Under the pieces are notes generated by a model. The model was not told the origin of the DNA, did not search any database, and saw only the letters and a list, made by a program, of their open reading frames with translations. A program made the translations under genes and the position numbers. From an uncultured Lachnospiraceae bacterium (lineage in GTDB: Bacteria; Bacillota; Clostridia; Lachnospirales; Lachnospiraceae), in the NCBI GenBank assembly GCA_910588535.1, contig CAJUOO010000038.1, positions 1-30,660 of the forward strand: a stretch of DNA of 30,660 nucleotides. The letters are read 5' to 3'. This document shows, piece after piece, positions 1-7,161 of the stretch. Position 1 is the first letter of the stretch; each line of letters opens with the position of its first letter.

Positions 1-130
1 CTGCCTGTGGTTCTCAAGGAACCTATTGAAAAACGCCGGCGCTTAGCGAGGTAGTATCGAGCTTAGCGGCCGTTGCATTTTTCACTAAGCGCAAGCGGGG
101 TGACGGAGGACCACAGGCAGTTCACCGGGC
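1..130 (+). repeat. Structured repeat element, copy 1 (5' outer arm cut by window start)
   Basis: This is an imperfect palindromic element. Positions 1-15 pair with 106-120 (the outer 11 bp perfectly), and the 3' arm continues to about 130, where it matches the complement of the 5' arm of copy 3. Inside, 28-36 can pair with 75-83 (one C.A mismatch). Positions 37-43 pair with 65-72 around a one-base bulge at 69. Positions 83-102 form a hairpin with a GCAA tetraloop at 91-94. Copy 2 (30311-30447, inverted) shares the single-stranded core, including an exact 23-base match at 13-35, but has a different outer stem that still pairs. It lies beyond the 3' end of the deacetylase gene. No ORF is credible inside. 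Whether it acts as RNA or as DNA (a MITE- or REP-like element) cannot be told from sequence. Confidence 0.8.
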
Positions 131-230
131 GGAGCTTTTCAGAAAATGATACAACATATTTTAACAGCAAATAAAGTATAAAATTTATAAGAAGTCATAG
201 TATTTACAAAGTGGACTGATAAGTAGGATT

Positions 231-1007
231 CTAATCAGCAATCTGTTTTCCTGTATGATCCATATGAAAATTATCTTTATATATTAACTCTGAGATAGGA
301 ACTAATTCATATCCAGCTTCTTTAAGTTTCGTGAGCATGGTATCCAATGCCTGTGCAGTATATTTTGCTCCGTTATGGCATAAGATAATCGCTCCATTTC
401 CCAGATTCTTGTGTTCACATACCGTTTTTATCACACTGTCAACACCGTAATTTTTCCAGTCAAGACTATCCACTGACCACTGAATAGTATAATAATTCAA
501 AGATGTTGCTGTTTTGATCAGATCATTATCATAATCTCCATAAGGAGGGCGGAATAAGCACATCTCTTTTCCGGTTAATTCTTTTACTTTGTTATGTACG
601 TTCATCAGCTCTGATTCAATCTCAGAGTTTGTCAGCTTGCTCATTTCCTTGTGATTTTCACTGTGATTACCAAGATCATGCCCCGCGTTAGCGATCGCCT
701 TCACATCATCGGGATAGCTCTCTACCCAGCCTCCTGTCATAAAGAATGTGACATGTACATTGTGCTTGGCGAGGATGGAAAGAATCTCGGCGGTGTCTTC
801 ATTTCCCCACGCAGCGTCAAAGGAGAGGGCAATCTTTTTGTCTGCTGTGTCCACACTGTAGATAGGTAGCTCCCTGTTTCCTACGGTATAGCTTACAGGA
901 AGTATATCATGATAAGCGAGTGTTCCCATTCCTGCGAGCAGACAGCAAAGAATAACAAGAAGAAGAGGACGGTGGGACAGAATGTATTGTTTGATAGAAT
1001 AAAACAT
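231..1007 (-). CDS. PdaB-like polysaccharide deacetylase (CE4, NodB domain)
   Basis: This 258-residue protein has a short cytosolic start and one membrane anchor at about residues 13-32 (RPLLLVILCCLLAGMGTLAY). A NodB-type deacetylase domain fills the rest and would face outside. CE4 motifs are visible: FDAAWG (motif 1), the HSENH metal pair in GNHSENH (motif 2), RPPYGD (motif 3), SVDSLDW (motif 4) and LCHNG (motif 5). Motif 1 lacks the second Asp of the usual TFDD, as in the Bacillus PdaB sporulation deacetylase, which has a similar FDxxWG form. The likely role is peptidoglycan or spore cortex modification. The ATG is preceded by GTGAGG seven bases upstream. A candidate sporulation-type promoter sits at 1036-1064. 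Confidence is high for the family and moderate for the sporulation role. Confidence 0.87.
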   Translation of the reverse strand: MFYSIKQYILSHRPLLLVILCCLLAGMGTLAYHDILPVSYTVGNRELPIYSVDTADKKIALSFDAAWGNEDTAEILSILAKHNVHVTFFMTGGWVESYPDDVKAIANAGHDLGNHSENHKEMSKLTNSEIESELMNVHNKVKELTGKEMCLFRPPYGDYDNDLIKTATSLNYYTIQWSVDSLDWKNYGVDSVIKTVCEHKNLGNGAIILCHNGAKYTAQALDTMLTKLKEAGYELVPISELIYKDNFHMDHTGKQIAD

Positions 1008-1035
1008 ATAAACCTCACAATTAAACTGTTATCAG

Positions 1036-1064
1036 AGTATATGCGAGGAATAGAGTTGAAATGT
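1036..1064 (-). promoter_or_regulatory. Candidate sigma-E-type sporulation promoter
   Basis: Read on the minus strand, ACATTTC (1058-1064) and CATATACT (1036-1043) are separated by 14 bases. The CATATACT element and the 14-base spacing fit the known Bacillus sigma-E consensus; the -35 element fits only partly. It lies about 30 bases ahead of the PdaB-like start and overlaps the stop codon of the LacI-family gene, so it could give the deacetylase its own promoter. Bacillus pdaB is a sporulation gene, which makes this plausible, but a single site with a weak -35 could be chance. Confidence 0.35.
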
Positions 1065-2074
1065 TATATTTTCTGTTGATCGGATATTTTTGCCGGCCCG
1101 GTGGACTCTCTAATGATAAGAGATGCCCGTAGAAGGATGGAGCCTATGGCTACATGGTTGAGCAGGCAAGAAAGCGCATAAAAACCACATTTTCCCAGAG
1201 CAATACGATCTTGGCGTATTGTAGTTAGGGGAGGTGTGGTGAAAGAGGTCATAGGAAGATCATCAAAACCTATTATGCTTAGATCTTCTGGTATGCGAAT
1301 GTCTCGGTCGTCACATTCTGTTATAGCAGAGATCGCCCTAATATCATGGGAGAAGAGAATGGCGGTGACACCTTCCTTTAATAGTTTTGGAATATAAGTT
1401 CTGGTGGACTCCGCCACATAATAGCCAAGTCCGATAAAGTTCTCGTTTATCTCTAATCCATGTTTGTCCAGTGCCTCCAGATAAGCATGATATCTAGCCT
1501 TAAGTATATAAGAATCCAGAGGACCGGAGATCAAGCCAATTTTTCTATGTCCTAGCCGCATAAGATGACGGACGGCCAGATCAAAGCCTTCTTCGCTGTC
1601 GCAGCCGACAGAAGCCATATAAGGATTATCCTTTATATAATTATCATAGAGAACAGTGGGAAACTTGCAGGAATGAAATTCTGCCATCCATGGATCCAAG
1701 AGGGAGAAGCCAAGGATAAAGGCAGCCTGATAGCCCTGCTGCATCATAAATACGCCATATGGTGTCAGCTTTTGAAAATCGATGGTGATGGGGACAATAT
1801 CTATCAGCCAGCCCTCTGGCTCAGCCATCTGCTTAAATCCAAGAATCAGATCATAGCCAAAATGATTTGGGGTGGTGTAGTCCATGTTTTCGATAAGAAT
1901 ACAAAGCTTTTTGATTTTTTTCTGAAGGCGCTTATTTGTGTAGCCAAGCTCAACAGCAGTCTCAAGAATTCTTTTGCGCATCTCGTCGCTGACATCTGTC
2001 GCGTTATTTAACCCTTTCGAAACCGTACTTTTGGATATTCCAAGCTTTGTGGCGATATCGTTGATGGTAGCCAT
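1064..2074 (-). CDS. LacI-family transcriptional regulator, probable maltodextrin (MalR-type) repressor
   Basis: This 336-residue protein starts with a LacI helix-turn-helix (TINDIATKLGISKSTVSKGL) and continues into a periplasmic-binding-protein-like effector domain (IGLISGP, ILFSHDIRA, IIGFDDLPM, TTIRQD are family landmarks). The ORF can be extended 12 codons upstream, but ATG 2074 is chosen because AGGAGGG lies six bases ahead of it and the HTH begins at once. It is divergent from the maltodextrin operon that starts at 2483, the usual arrangement for a local sugar-responsive regulator. Maltose or maltodextrin as inducer is inferred from context. The shared control region holds an inverted repeat and several CGAAACTT half-sites that could be its targets. 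Confidence 0.88.
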   Translation of the reverse strand: MATINDIATKLGISKSTVSKGLNNATDVSDEMRKRILETAVELGYTNKRLQKKIKKLCILIENMDYTTPNHFGYDLILGFKQMAEPEGWLIDIVPITIDFQKLTPYGVFMMQQGYQAAFILGFSLLDPWMAEFHSCKFPTVLYDNYIKDNPYMASVGCDSEEGFDLAVRHLMRLGHRKIGLISGPLDSYILKARYHAYLEALDKHGLEINENFIGLGYYVAESTRTYIPKLLKEGVTAILFSHDIRAISAITECDDRDIRIPEDLSIIGFDDLPMTSFTTPPLTTIRQDRIALGKCGFYALSCLLNHVAIGSILLRASLIIRESTGPAKISDQQKI

Positions 2075-2141
2075 TGCGTTCCCTCCTGTCAGCCATAAAT
2101 TTTTGTGCAAAATGACAATAATATTTTTTTTCTAATTTTAA

Positions 2142-2161
2142 TTATAGCAACATTGCTATAA
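2142..2161. promoter_or_regulatory. Candidate operator: 9-bp perfect inverted repeat
   Basis: TTATAGCAACATTGCTATAA is a perfect 9-bp inverted repeat around a two-base centre (CA). It lies 68 bases upstream of the regulator start in the divergent regulator-transporter interval. Its size and symmetry suit a dimeric HTH protein such as the adjacent LacI-family regulator, perhaps for autoregulation. The centre lacks the CG step common in LacI-family operators, so assignment to this regulator is uncertain. Confidence 0.4.
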
Positions 2162-2178
2162 AATTACAAGGCTGACAG

Positions 2179-2460
2179 CGAAACTTGATATTCGAATGTG
2201 TTTTCGTGCATAGAGTAGATGATATTTTTTGAGCATATTTAGAGGCTTTTATATGTGTTTCGAAGTCTGTTTAAAGAGAAAGTGCGAAAATATTATTAAT
2301 AAGTTTCGAAAAAATGATAACAAAAAAGTTTAGAAATCATATACAAAATGCACAATATATACAAAAAATAGTGATATTTATAGTCAAAATGCACAAATGA
2401 TGCCTTGACTATTTTTATAATATATGATAAATTATATTTTAGCAAAACTTAACGAAACTT
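2179..2460. promoter_or_regulatory. Maltodextrin operon control region: half-sites, direct repeat, promoter
   Basis: This AT-rich gene-free stretch contains four CGAAAC/GTTTCG half-sites: CGAAACTT at 2179-2186 and 2453-2460, GTTTCGAA at 2257-2264 and AAGTTTCGAA at 2301-2310. It also holds an exact direct repeat CAAAATGCACAA at 2344-2355 and 2385-2396, 41 bases apart, close to four helical turns. The best housekeeping promoter is TTGACT (2405-2410), 17 bases, TAAATT (2428-2433), leading to the binding-protein start at 2483. One half-site sits just downstream of the -10, where a repressor would block transcription. The binding proteins are not identifiable from sequence; the LacI-family regulator is the obvious candidate. 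No clear CcpA cre site was seen. Confidence 0.45.
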
Positions 2461-2482
2461 TTATATTTAAGGAGGTTATTTT

Positions 2483-4345
2483 ATGAAAAAGTTATTAGTC
2501 TCATTATTGGCGGCTGCTATGACGGTCACAACTTTAGCTGGATGTGGAGGCAATGGAGGATCAACACCAACACAGAATCCGGGCGGCTCAAGTACAGTGA
2601 AGCAGGGAGAGGTACAGGATGTAACATTGAAGGTATGGTGCCCACAGAATCAGGTAGATACTGGCATTATGGAGCAGCAGCAGAAAGCATTTGCGGAGGC
2701 TCATCCTGAATATAATATCAAGTGGGTGACAGAGATTGTCGGTGAGGATAAATGCCAAGAGTCCGTTCTGAAGGATGTTGGCGACGCGGCAGATGTGTTT
2801 ATGTTTGCCAGCGATCAGCTTCCATCTCTGGTTGAGGCAGGGGCGATTGCAAGACTTGGCGGTGCGACAGAAACGATGGTAAAAGAATCAAACGGGGCTG
2901 AGGTTCTGGCGACAGTTACAATCGATGATGCCATCTATGCGATTCCATTTACACATAATACTTTCTTTATGTATTATGACAAGACTATCTTAGATGAGAG
3001 TGATATCGTATCTATAGTATGGAAAGATGGAGATACTATGACAAGGCTTTCTTATTTTGTTTTCGGCTTGGGAAATCTTGTCAATAAGCAGATTGTCAGA
3101 GGACTGCTGTTTCTCATAATGGAGATTGCATATTTTGTTTATTTGTTTTCCTTTGGCATCGGAGCCCTTGGTGACTTTATCACTCTGGGTACAGTGGAAC
3201 AGGGGCAGGTATATAATGAGGTTCTTGGTATCTATGAGTATTCTACTGGCGATAATTCCATGCTCTGTCTGTTGTACGGCGTTATCACGCTAGTGCTGAC
3301 AGCGGCCACTATTTTTATAGCATGTATGTCGGCAAAGAGTGCGTACTGTACACAGAAGCGCAAGGAGAGAGGGCAACATATCCCTTCTTTTATCGATGAT
3401 CTCAGATCATTAAAAGAAGAGAATCTTCATGCATTTTTGTTGGCAATGCCAATTATCGGTATTATCTGCTTTACGATAGTGCCGTTGATCTTTATGATAT
3501 TGATCGCTTTTACGAGCTACGATCATGAGCATCAGCCTCCGGGAAGTTTATTCTCATGGGTGGGACTTGATAATTTTAAGTCGATGTTCGCGCAGGGCAG
3601 TGCGCTGGCATCCACCTTCTGGCCAGTTCTGACATGGACTTTAATCTGGGCAGTGATAGCTACAGTGAGCTGTTATATTCTGGGACTTTTGTTGGCTATC
3701 CTTATTAACCGCAAAGGGACCAGAGGCAAGGGTTTTTGGAGATTTATGTTTGTGCTTTCTGTGGCGGTGCCTCAGTTTGTAACATTGCTCAGCATGAGAA
3801 CCATCTTTAATGCAAATGGTCCGGTGAATGTAATCTTGCGTGAGATTGGGTTAATTGGTGCTACAGAATCCATTCCATTTTTCACCAATTCACTCTATGC
3901 AAAGATTACGATTATCTGTATTAATATTTGGATTGGTGTACCATTTACCATGCTTTCCACTACAGGAATTTTGCAGAATATTCCAGCAGAGCTGTATGAG
4001 GCAGCAAAAATTGACGGTGCAAATTCAGCAACAATTTTCTGGAAGATCACTCTTCCTTATATGCTCTTTATTATGACGCCAAACTTGATTACTTCCTTTA
4101 CAGGAAATATCAATAACTTTAACGTTATCTTCCTGTTGTCCGGCGGTGGTCCTGATTCTCTGGAATACTACTATGCAGGAAAGACAGATTTGCTTGTCAC
4201 ATGGCTATACAGGTTGACGATTACACAAAAAGACTATAATCTGGGAGCTGTTATCGGTATTCTGGTATTTATTATATTGGCAGTGCTTTCACTTACAACG
4301 TACCGTCGAACAGGTTCCTACAAAGATGAGGGGGCATTCCAATAA
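2483..4345 (+). CDS. malF: In-frame fusion: truncated MalE-like lipoprotein joined to MalF-type ABC permease
   Basis: Residues 1-21 form a lipoprotein signal with lipobox LAGC (Cys21), and a Gly/Ser/Thr-rich linker runs to about 45. Residues 46-174 resemble the first part of a maltose/maltodextrin-binding protein (VTLKVWCPQNQ, DVFMFASDQL, YAIPFTHNTFFMYYDK). At about residues 174-180 the sequence changes to the start of a MalF-type permease (VWKDGDTMTRLSYFVFGLGN) and continues through several membrane segments to the EAA loop (EAAKIDGANSATIFWKITLP). The binding protein lacks roughly its last two thirds, so it has no complete two-lobed fold. An internal ATG at 3038 with GGAG five bases upstream could start MalF alone. 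The stop overlaps malG (TAATG). Possible causes are an operon-internal deletion or an assembly chimera. RBS AGGAGG precedes ATG 2483. Confidence 0.85.
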   Translation: MKKLLVSLLAAAMTVTTLAGCGGNGGSTPTQNPGGSSTVKQGEVQDVTLKVWCPQNQVDTGIMEQQQKAFAEAHPEYNIKWVTEIVGEDKCQESVLKDVGDAADVFMFASDQLPSLVEAGAIARLGGATETMVKESNGAEVLATVTIDDAIYAIPFTHNTFFMYYDKTILDESDIVSIVWKDGDTMTRLSYFVFGLGNLVNKQIVRGLLFLIMEIAYFVYLFSFGIGALGDFITLGTVEQGQVYNEVLGIYEYSTGDNSMLCLLYGVITLVLTAATIFIACMSAKSAYCTQKRKERGQHIPSFIDDLRSLKEENLHAFLLAMPIIGIICFTIVPLIFMILIAFTSYDHEHQPPGSLFSWVGLDNFKSMFAQGSALASTFWPVLTWTLIWAVIATVSCYILGLLLAILINRKGTRGKGFWRFMFVLSVAVPQFVTLLSMRTIFNANGPVNVILREIGLIGATESIPFFTNSLYAKITIICINIWIGVPFTMLSTTGILQNIPAELYEAAKIDGANSATIFWKITLPYMLFIMTPNLITSFTGNINNFNVIFLLSGGGPDSLEYYYAGKTDLLVTWLYRLTITQKDYNLGAVIGILVFIILAVLSLTTYRRTGSYKDEGAFQ

Positions 4346-5196
4346 TGAAGACAAAGAAATTAATAACCAATACGGCGTGCCATATTCTGCTGGCAGTTTT
4401 AAGTGTTATCTGGGTATTGCCAATTTTCTACGTAATATTAACCTCCTTCCGAAAGGAAGGCGGTTCTTATAAGAGCTACATATGGCCCAGAGGATTTACG
4501 CTGGATAATTATATCAATTTGTTTAATGGCAACAGCAGCATTAATTTTACAAGATGGTTTACCAACACATTTGTGATTGCGATTTTTAGTACAATATTGT
4601 CCGCATTTTTTGTGCTATGTGTATCCTATGTTATGAGCCGTCTGCGCTTTAAGATGAGAAAGAAATTTATGAATATAGCGCTGATACTTGGAATGTTTCC
4701 GGGCTTTATGTCCATGATAGCGGTTTACTATATTCTGAAAGGTCTTGGACTTTTGGAGACTGGAGTGTTAAAACAGGTCTCATTGGTTTTGGTTTATTCT
4801 GGCGGTGCAGGACTTGGCTTTTACATGGCAAAGGGATTCTTTGATACAATTCCAAAGAGCATTGATGAGGCGGCTTATATCGATGGAGCTACCAAGTGGG
4901 ATACTTTTATCCGCATAACGATACCGTTGTCAAAGCCTATTATAACATATACCTTGATCACAACCTTTATGGGACCGTGGGTGGATTATATCTTTGCCAA
5001 GGTTATTATGGGAAATGAGACTCCGTATTACACGATCGCTATCGGTTTGTGGACGATGCTGGAGCAGGAGTTTGTAGAATATTACTATACGCAGTTCTAT
5101 GCAGGTTGTGTTATTATTTCAATACCAATTGCGATTCTGTTCCTTCTGACACAGAAATGTTATGTAGAAGGAGTATCAGGAGCCGTGAAAGGCTAA
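4345..5196 (+). CDS. malG: MalG-type maltodextrin ABC transporter permease
   Basis: This 283-residue inner-membrane permease is the partner of MalF in a carbohydrate (CUT1-type) importer. It has about six hydrophobic segments and the ATPase-docking EAA loop near residues 175-195 (IDEAAYIDGATKWDTFIRIT). Its ATG overlaps the stop of the upstream gene by one base (TAATG), so translation is coupled. No ATPase gene follows. In related Firmicutes a shared MsmK-type ATPase encoded elsewhere often powers several such importers, and the same is inferred here. Substrate specificity for maltodextrins comes from the neighbouring pulA, malQ and glucosidase genes. Confidence 0.92.
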   Translation: MKTKKLITNTACHILLAVLSVIWVLPIFYVILTSFRKEGGSYKSYIWPRGFTLDNYINLFNGNSSINFTRWFTNTFVIAIFSTILSAFFVLCVSYVMSRLRFKMRKKFMNIALILGMFPGFMSMIAVYYILKGLGLLETGVLKQVSLVLVYSGGAGLGFYMAKGFFDTIPKSIDEAAYIDGATKWDTFIRITIPLSKPIITYTLITTFMGPWVDYIFAKVIMGNETPYYTIAIGLWTMLEQEFVEYYYTQFYAGCVIISIPIAILFLLTQKCYVEGVSGAVKG

Positions 5197-5241
5197 TCTA
5201 TAGTGTTCGGGAGTGAGTGAGCTGTGAGGGACGATATCGCT

Positions 5242-7161
5242 ATGTATACAAATAAAGAACTAGATGAAAAATACCACTATGATGGCAAGGATCTGGGGGT
5301 TCATTGTACGGAGACGGAGACGGTATTTAAGGTGTGGAGTCCTCTTGCAAAGAAGCTGGAGTTAAGGCTTTACAGAGAAGGAGATGGTAAGGTATGGCTG
5401 AATAAGGAGATGCAGCCCGCTGAAAATGGGGTTTGGCAGCTTGCATTTCCTGAGAGCCTGCATGGTATGTATTATGATTATCTGATTTGGAGGGACGGGG
5501 AGGCCGTGGAGACGGCAGATCCCTATGCGACTGGCTGCAATTGTAATGGAGACAGAAGCATGGTGGTGAATTTGCGGCTTACCGATCCGCCCGGCTTTGA
5601 GGCAGATGTATCTCCTAAAAGGGGAGAGGAGCAGATTGTCTATGAGCTGCATATCAAAGATTTTTCATATGATAAGGACAGTGGTGTAAAAGAGGCATAC
5701 CGTGGGAAATATCTAGCCTTTACTGTGCCGGGGACGAACGGGGAGTACCCTACCTGCATGGAGTATTTAAAAAATCTTGGCGTCACACATGTGCATCTAC
5801 TGCCGTTTTTTGACTATGGTTCAGTGAATGAAGCGGGAGATGAGAAGCAGTATAATTGGGGCTATGATCCTGTGAATTATAATGTGCCGGAGGGTTCCTA
5901 TGCGACGGATACCACGGATGGTACTGTGCGGATCAGAGAGTGCAAGCAGATGATTCAGGCACTTCACGAGAACGGGATTCGCGTGGTGATGGACGTGGTC
6001 TATAATCATACCTACCGAGACGATTCATGGCTTCAGAGGATGGTGCCGGGTTATTATTATCGCTATGAGGAAGATGGCAGTCTGTCTAATGGCTCTGCCT
6101 GCGGCAATGATATTGCGGCAGGCCGGGCTATGGTTGACAATTATATTGTAGATTCTGTTATGTATTGGGCGAAGGAATATCATGTGGACGGGTTTCGTTT
6201 TGACCTTATGGGACTTCTCACAGTTGAGTTGATGAACCGAATACGTGGTGAGCTAGACAGAGAGTTTGGTGTCGGAGAGAAGATGATGTACGGGGAACCT
6301 TGGAGCGCAGATGATTCCCCGATGGAGGACGGAACGAGGGCAGCTCTTAAGAAAAATGCATGTTATCTGGATGATGGAATCGGTATTTTCAGCGATGATA
6401 CCAGAGATGTGATCAAGGGACACGTATTCTATGGAGAGGAGCCGGGCTTTGTAAATGGAGGAGAGAATCTTGAGAATCTTGTTCTTCATGCTGTGACAGG
6501 TTGGAAGGACGGAGGGGCGGAATTTTGTCCAAAGAGCTGTGCACAGATTATGAATTATATCTCAGCACATGATAATTATACTCTCTGGGATAAACTGGTG
6601 TTATCTATGCATGGGGATAATGATTTTTCTTCTTATCGGGAGGATGTGCTTGCTGCTAATAAGCTTGCTGCTTTTATCTGTTTTACAAGTCAGGGCAATC
6701 TGTTCTTGCAGGCGGGGGAGGAATTTGGCAGAACGAAATTTGGAGAGGGTAATAGCTATTGTTCTTCACCGGAGATCAATATGTTGCGCTGGCATCAGAC
6801 AGTGGAATTTAAGGAGCTTGTCTCCTACTATCAAGGGCTGATCCGATTAAGAAAAAAGCTGCCGGGTCTGTGTGATAAATCACCTTCTGCTGTTTCCCGC
6901 ATCCACGATAAGAAGATACATAAGGATGGCGTAGTTTCCTTTTGTCTAAATAATTGTGTGAAAGAACACAGAGGACAGTGGGATGAACTGTTGATTGTCT
7001 ATAATGCCTCTTCTGATAGTTATATGGTTGATGTGCCGGAGGGACAATGGGTGATTCTGTCAGATAACAGCGAGGCGGACTGTGAGAGGATGGCAGAGAA
7101 AGAAATTCAGGTGCATGCAAGCAGTGGAATGTTGCTTGGAAGGAAGGTGGAATGTGTATGA
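5242..7161 (+). CDS. pulA: Type I pullulanase (GH13), intracellular
   Basis: This protein of about 639 residues hydrolyses alpha-1,6 branches of pullulan and branched maltodextrins. A CBM48-like beta domain lies near the N-terminus (GVHCTETETVFKVWSPLAKK). The pullulanase signature YNWGYDP is next, then the four GH13 regions: DVVYNH; GFRFDLMG with the nucleophile Asp; YGEPW with the acid/base Glu; and SAHDNY. There is no signal peptide, so it acts on imported oligosaccharides. ATG 5242 is preferred, with GAGGGA upstream; a GTG at 5224 in the same frame is the alternative. It sits 45 bases after malG and its stop overlaps the malQ start by four bases (ATGA), which supports one operon. Confidence 0.93.
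   Translation: MYTNKELDEKYHYDGKDLGVHCTETETVFKVWSPLAKKLELRLYREGDGKVWLNKEMQPAENGVWQLAFPESLHGMYYDYLIWRDGEAVETADPYATGCNCNGDRSMVVNLRLTDPPGFEADVSPKRGEEQIVYELHIKDFSYDKDSGVKEAYRGKYLAFTVPGTNGEYPTCMEYLKNLGVTHVHLLPFFDYGSVNEAGDEKQYNWGYDPVNYNVPEGSYATDTTDGTVRIRECKQMIQALHENGIRVVMDVVYNHTYRDDSWLQRMVPGYYYRYEEDGSLSNGSACGNDIAAGRAMVDNYIVDSVMYWAKEYHVDGFRFDLMGLLTVELMNRIRGELDREFGVGEKMMYGEPWSADDSPMEDGTRAALKKNACYLDDGIGIFSDDTRDVIKGHVFYGEEPGFVNGGENLENLVLHAVTGWKDGGAEFCPKSCAQIMNYISAHDNYTLWDKLVLSMHGDNDFSSYREDVLAANKLAAFICFTSQGNLFLQAGEEFGRTKFGEGNSYCSSPEINMLRWHQTVEFKELVSYYQGLIRLRKKLPGLCDKSPSAVSRIHDKKIHKDGVVSFCLNNCVKEHRGQWDELLIVYNASSDSYMVDVPEGQWVILSDNSEADCERMAEKEIQVHASSGMLLGRKVECV

Noticed and set aside
1565..2011. 148-codon plus-strand open frame inside the LacI-family gene
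   Set aside because: The minus-strand protein has a full set of LacI landmarks; the opposite frame shows no motifs.
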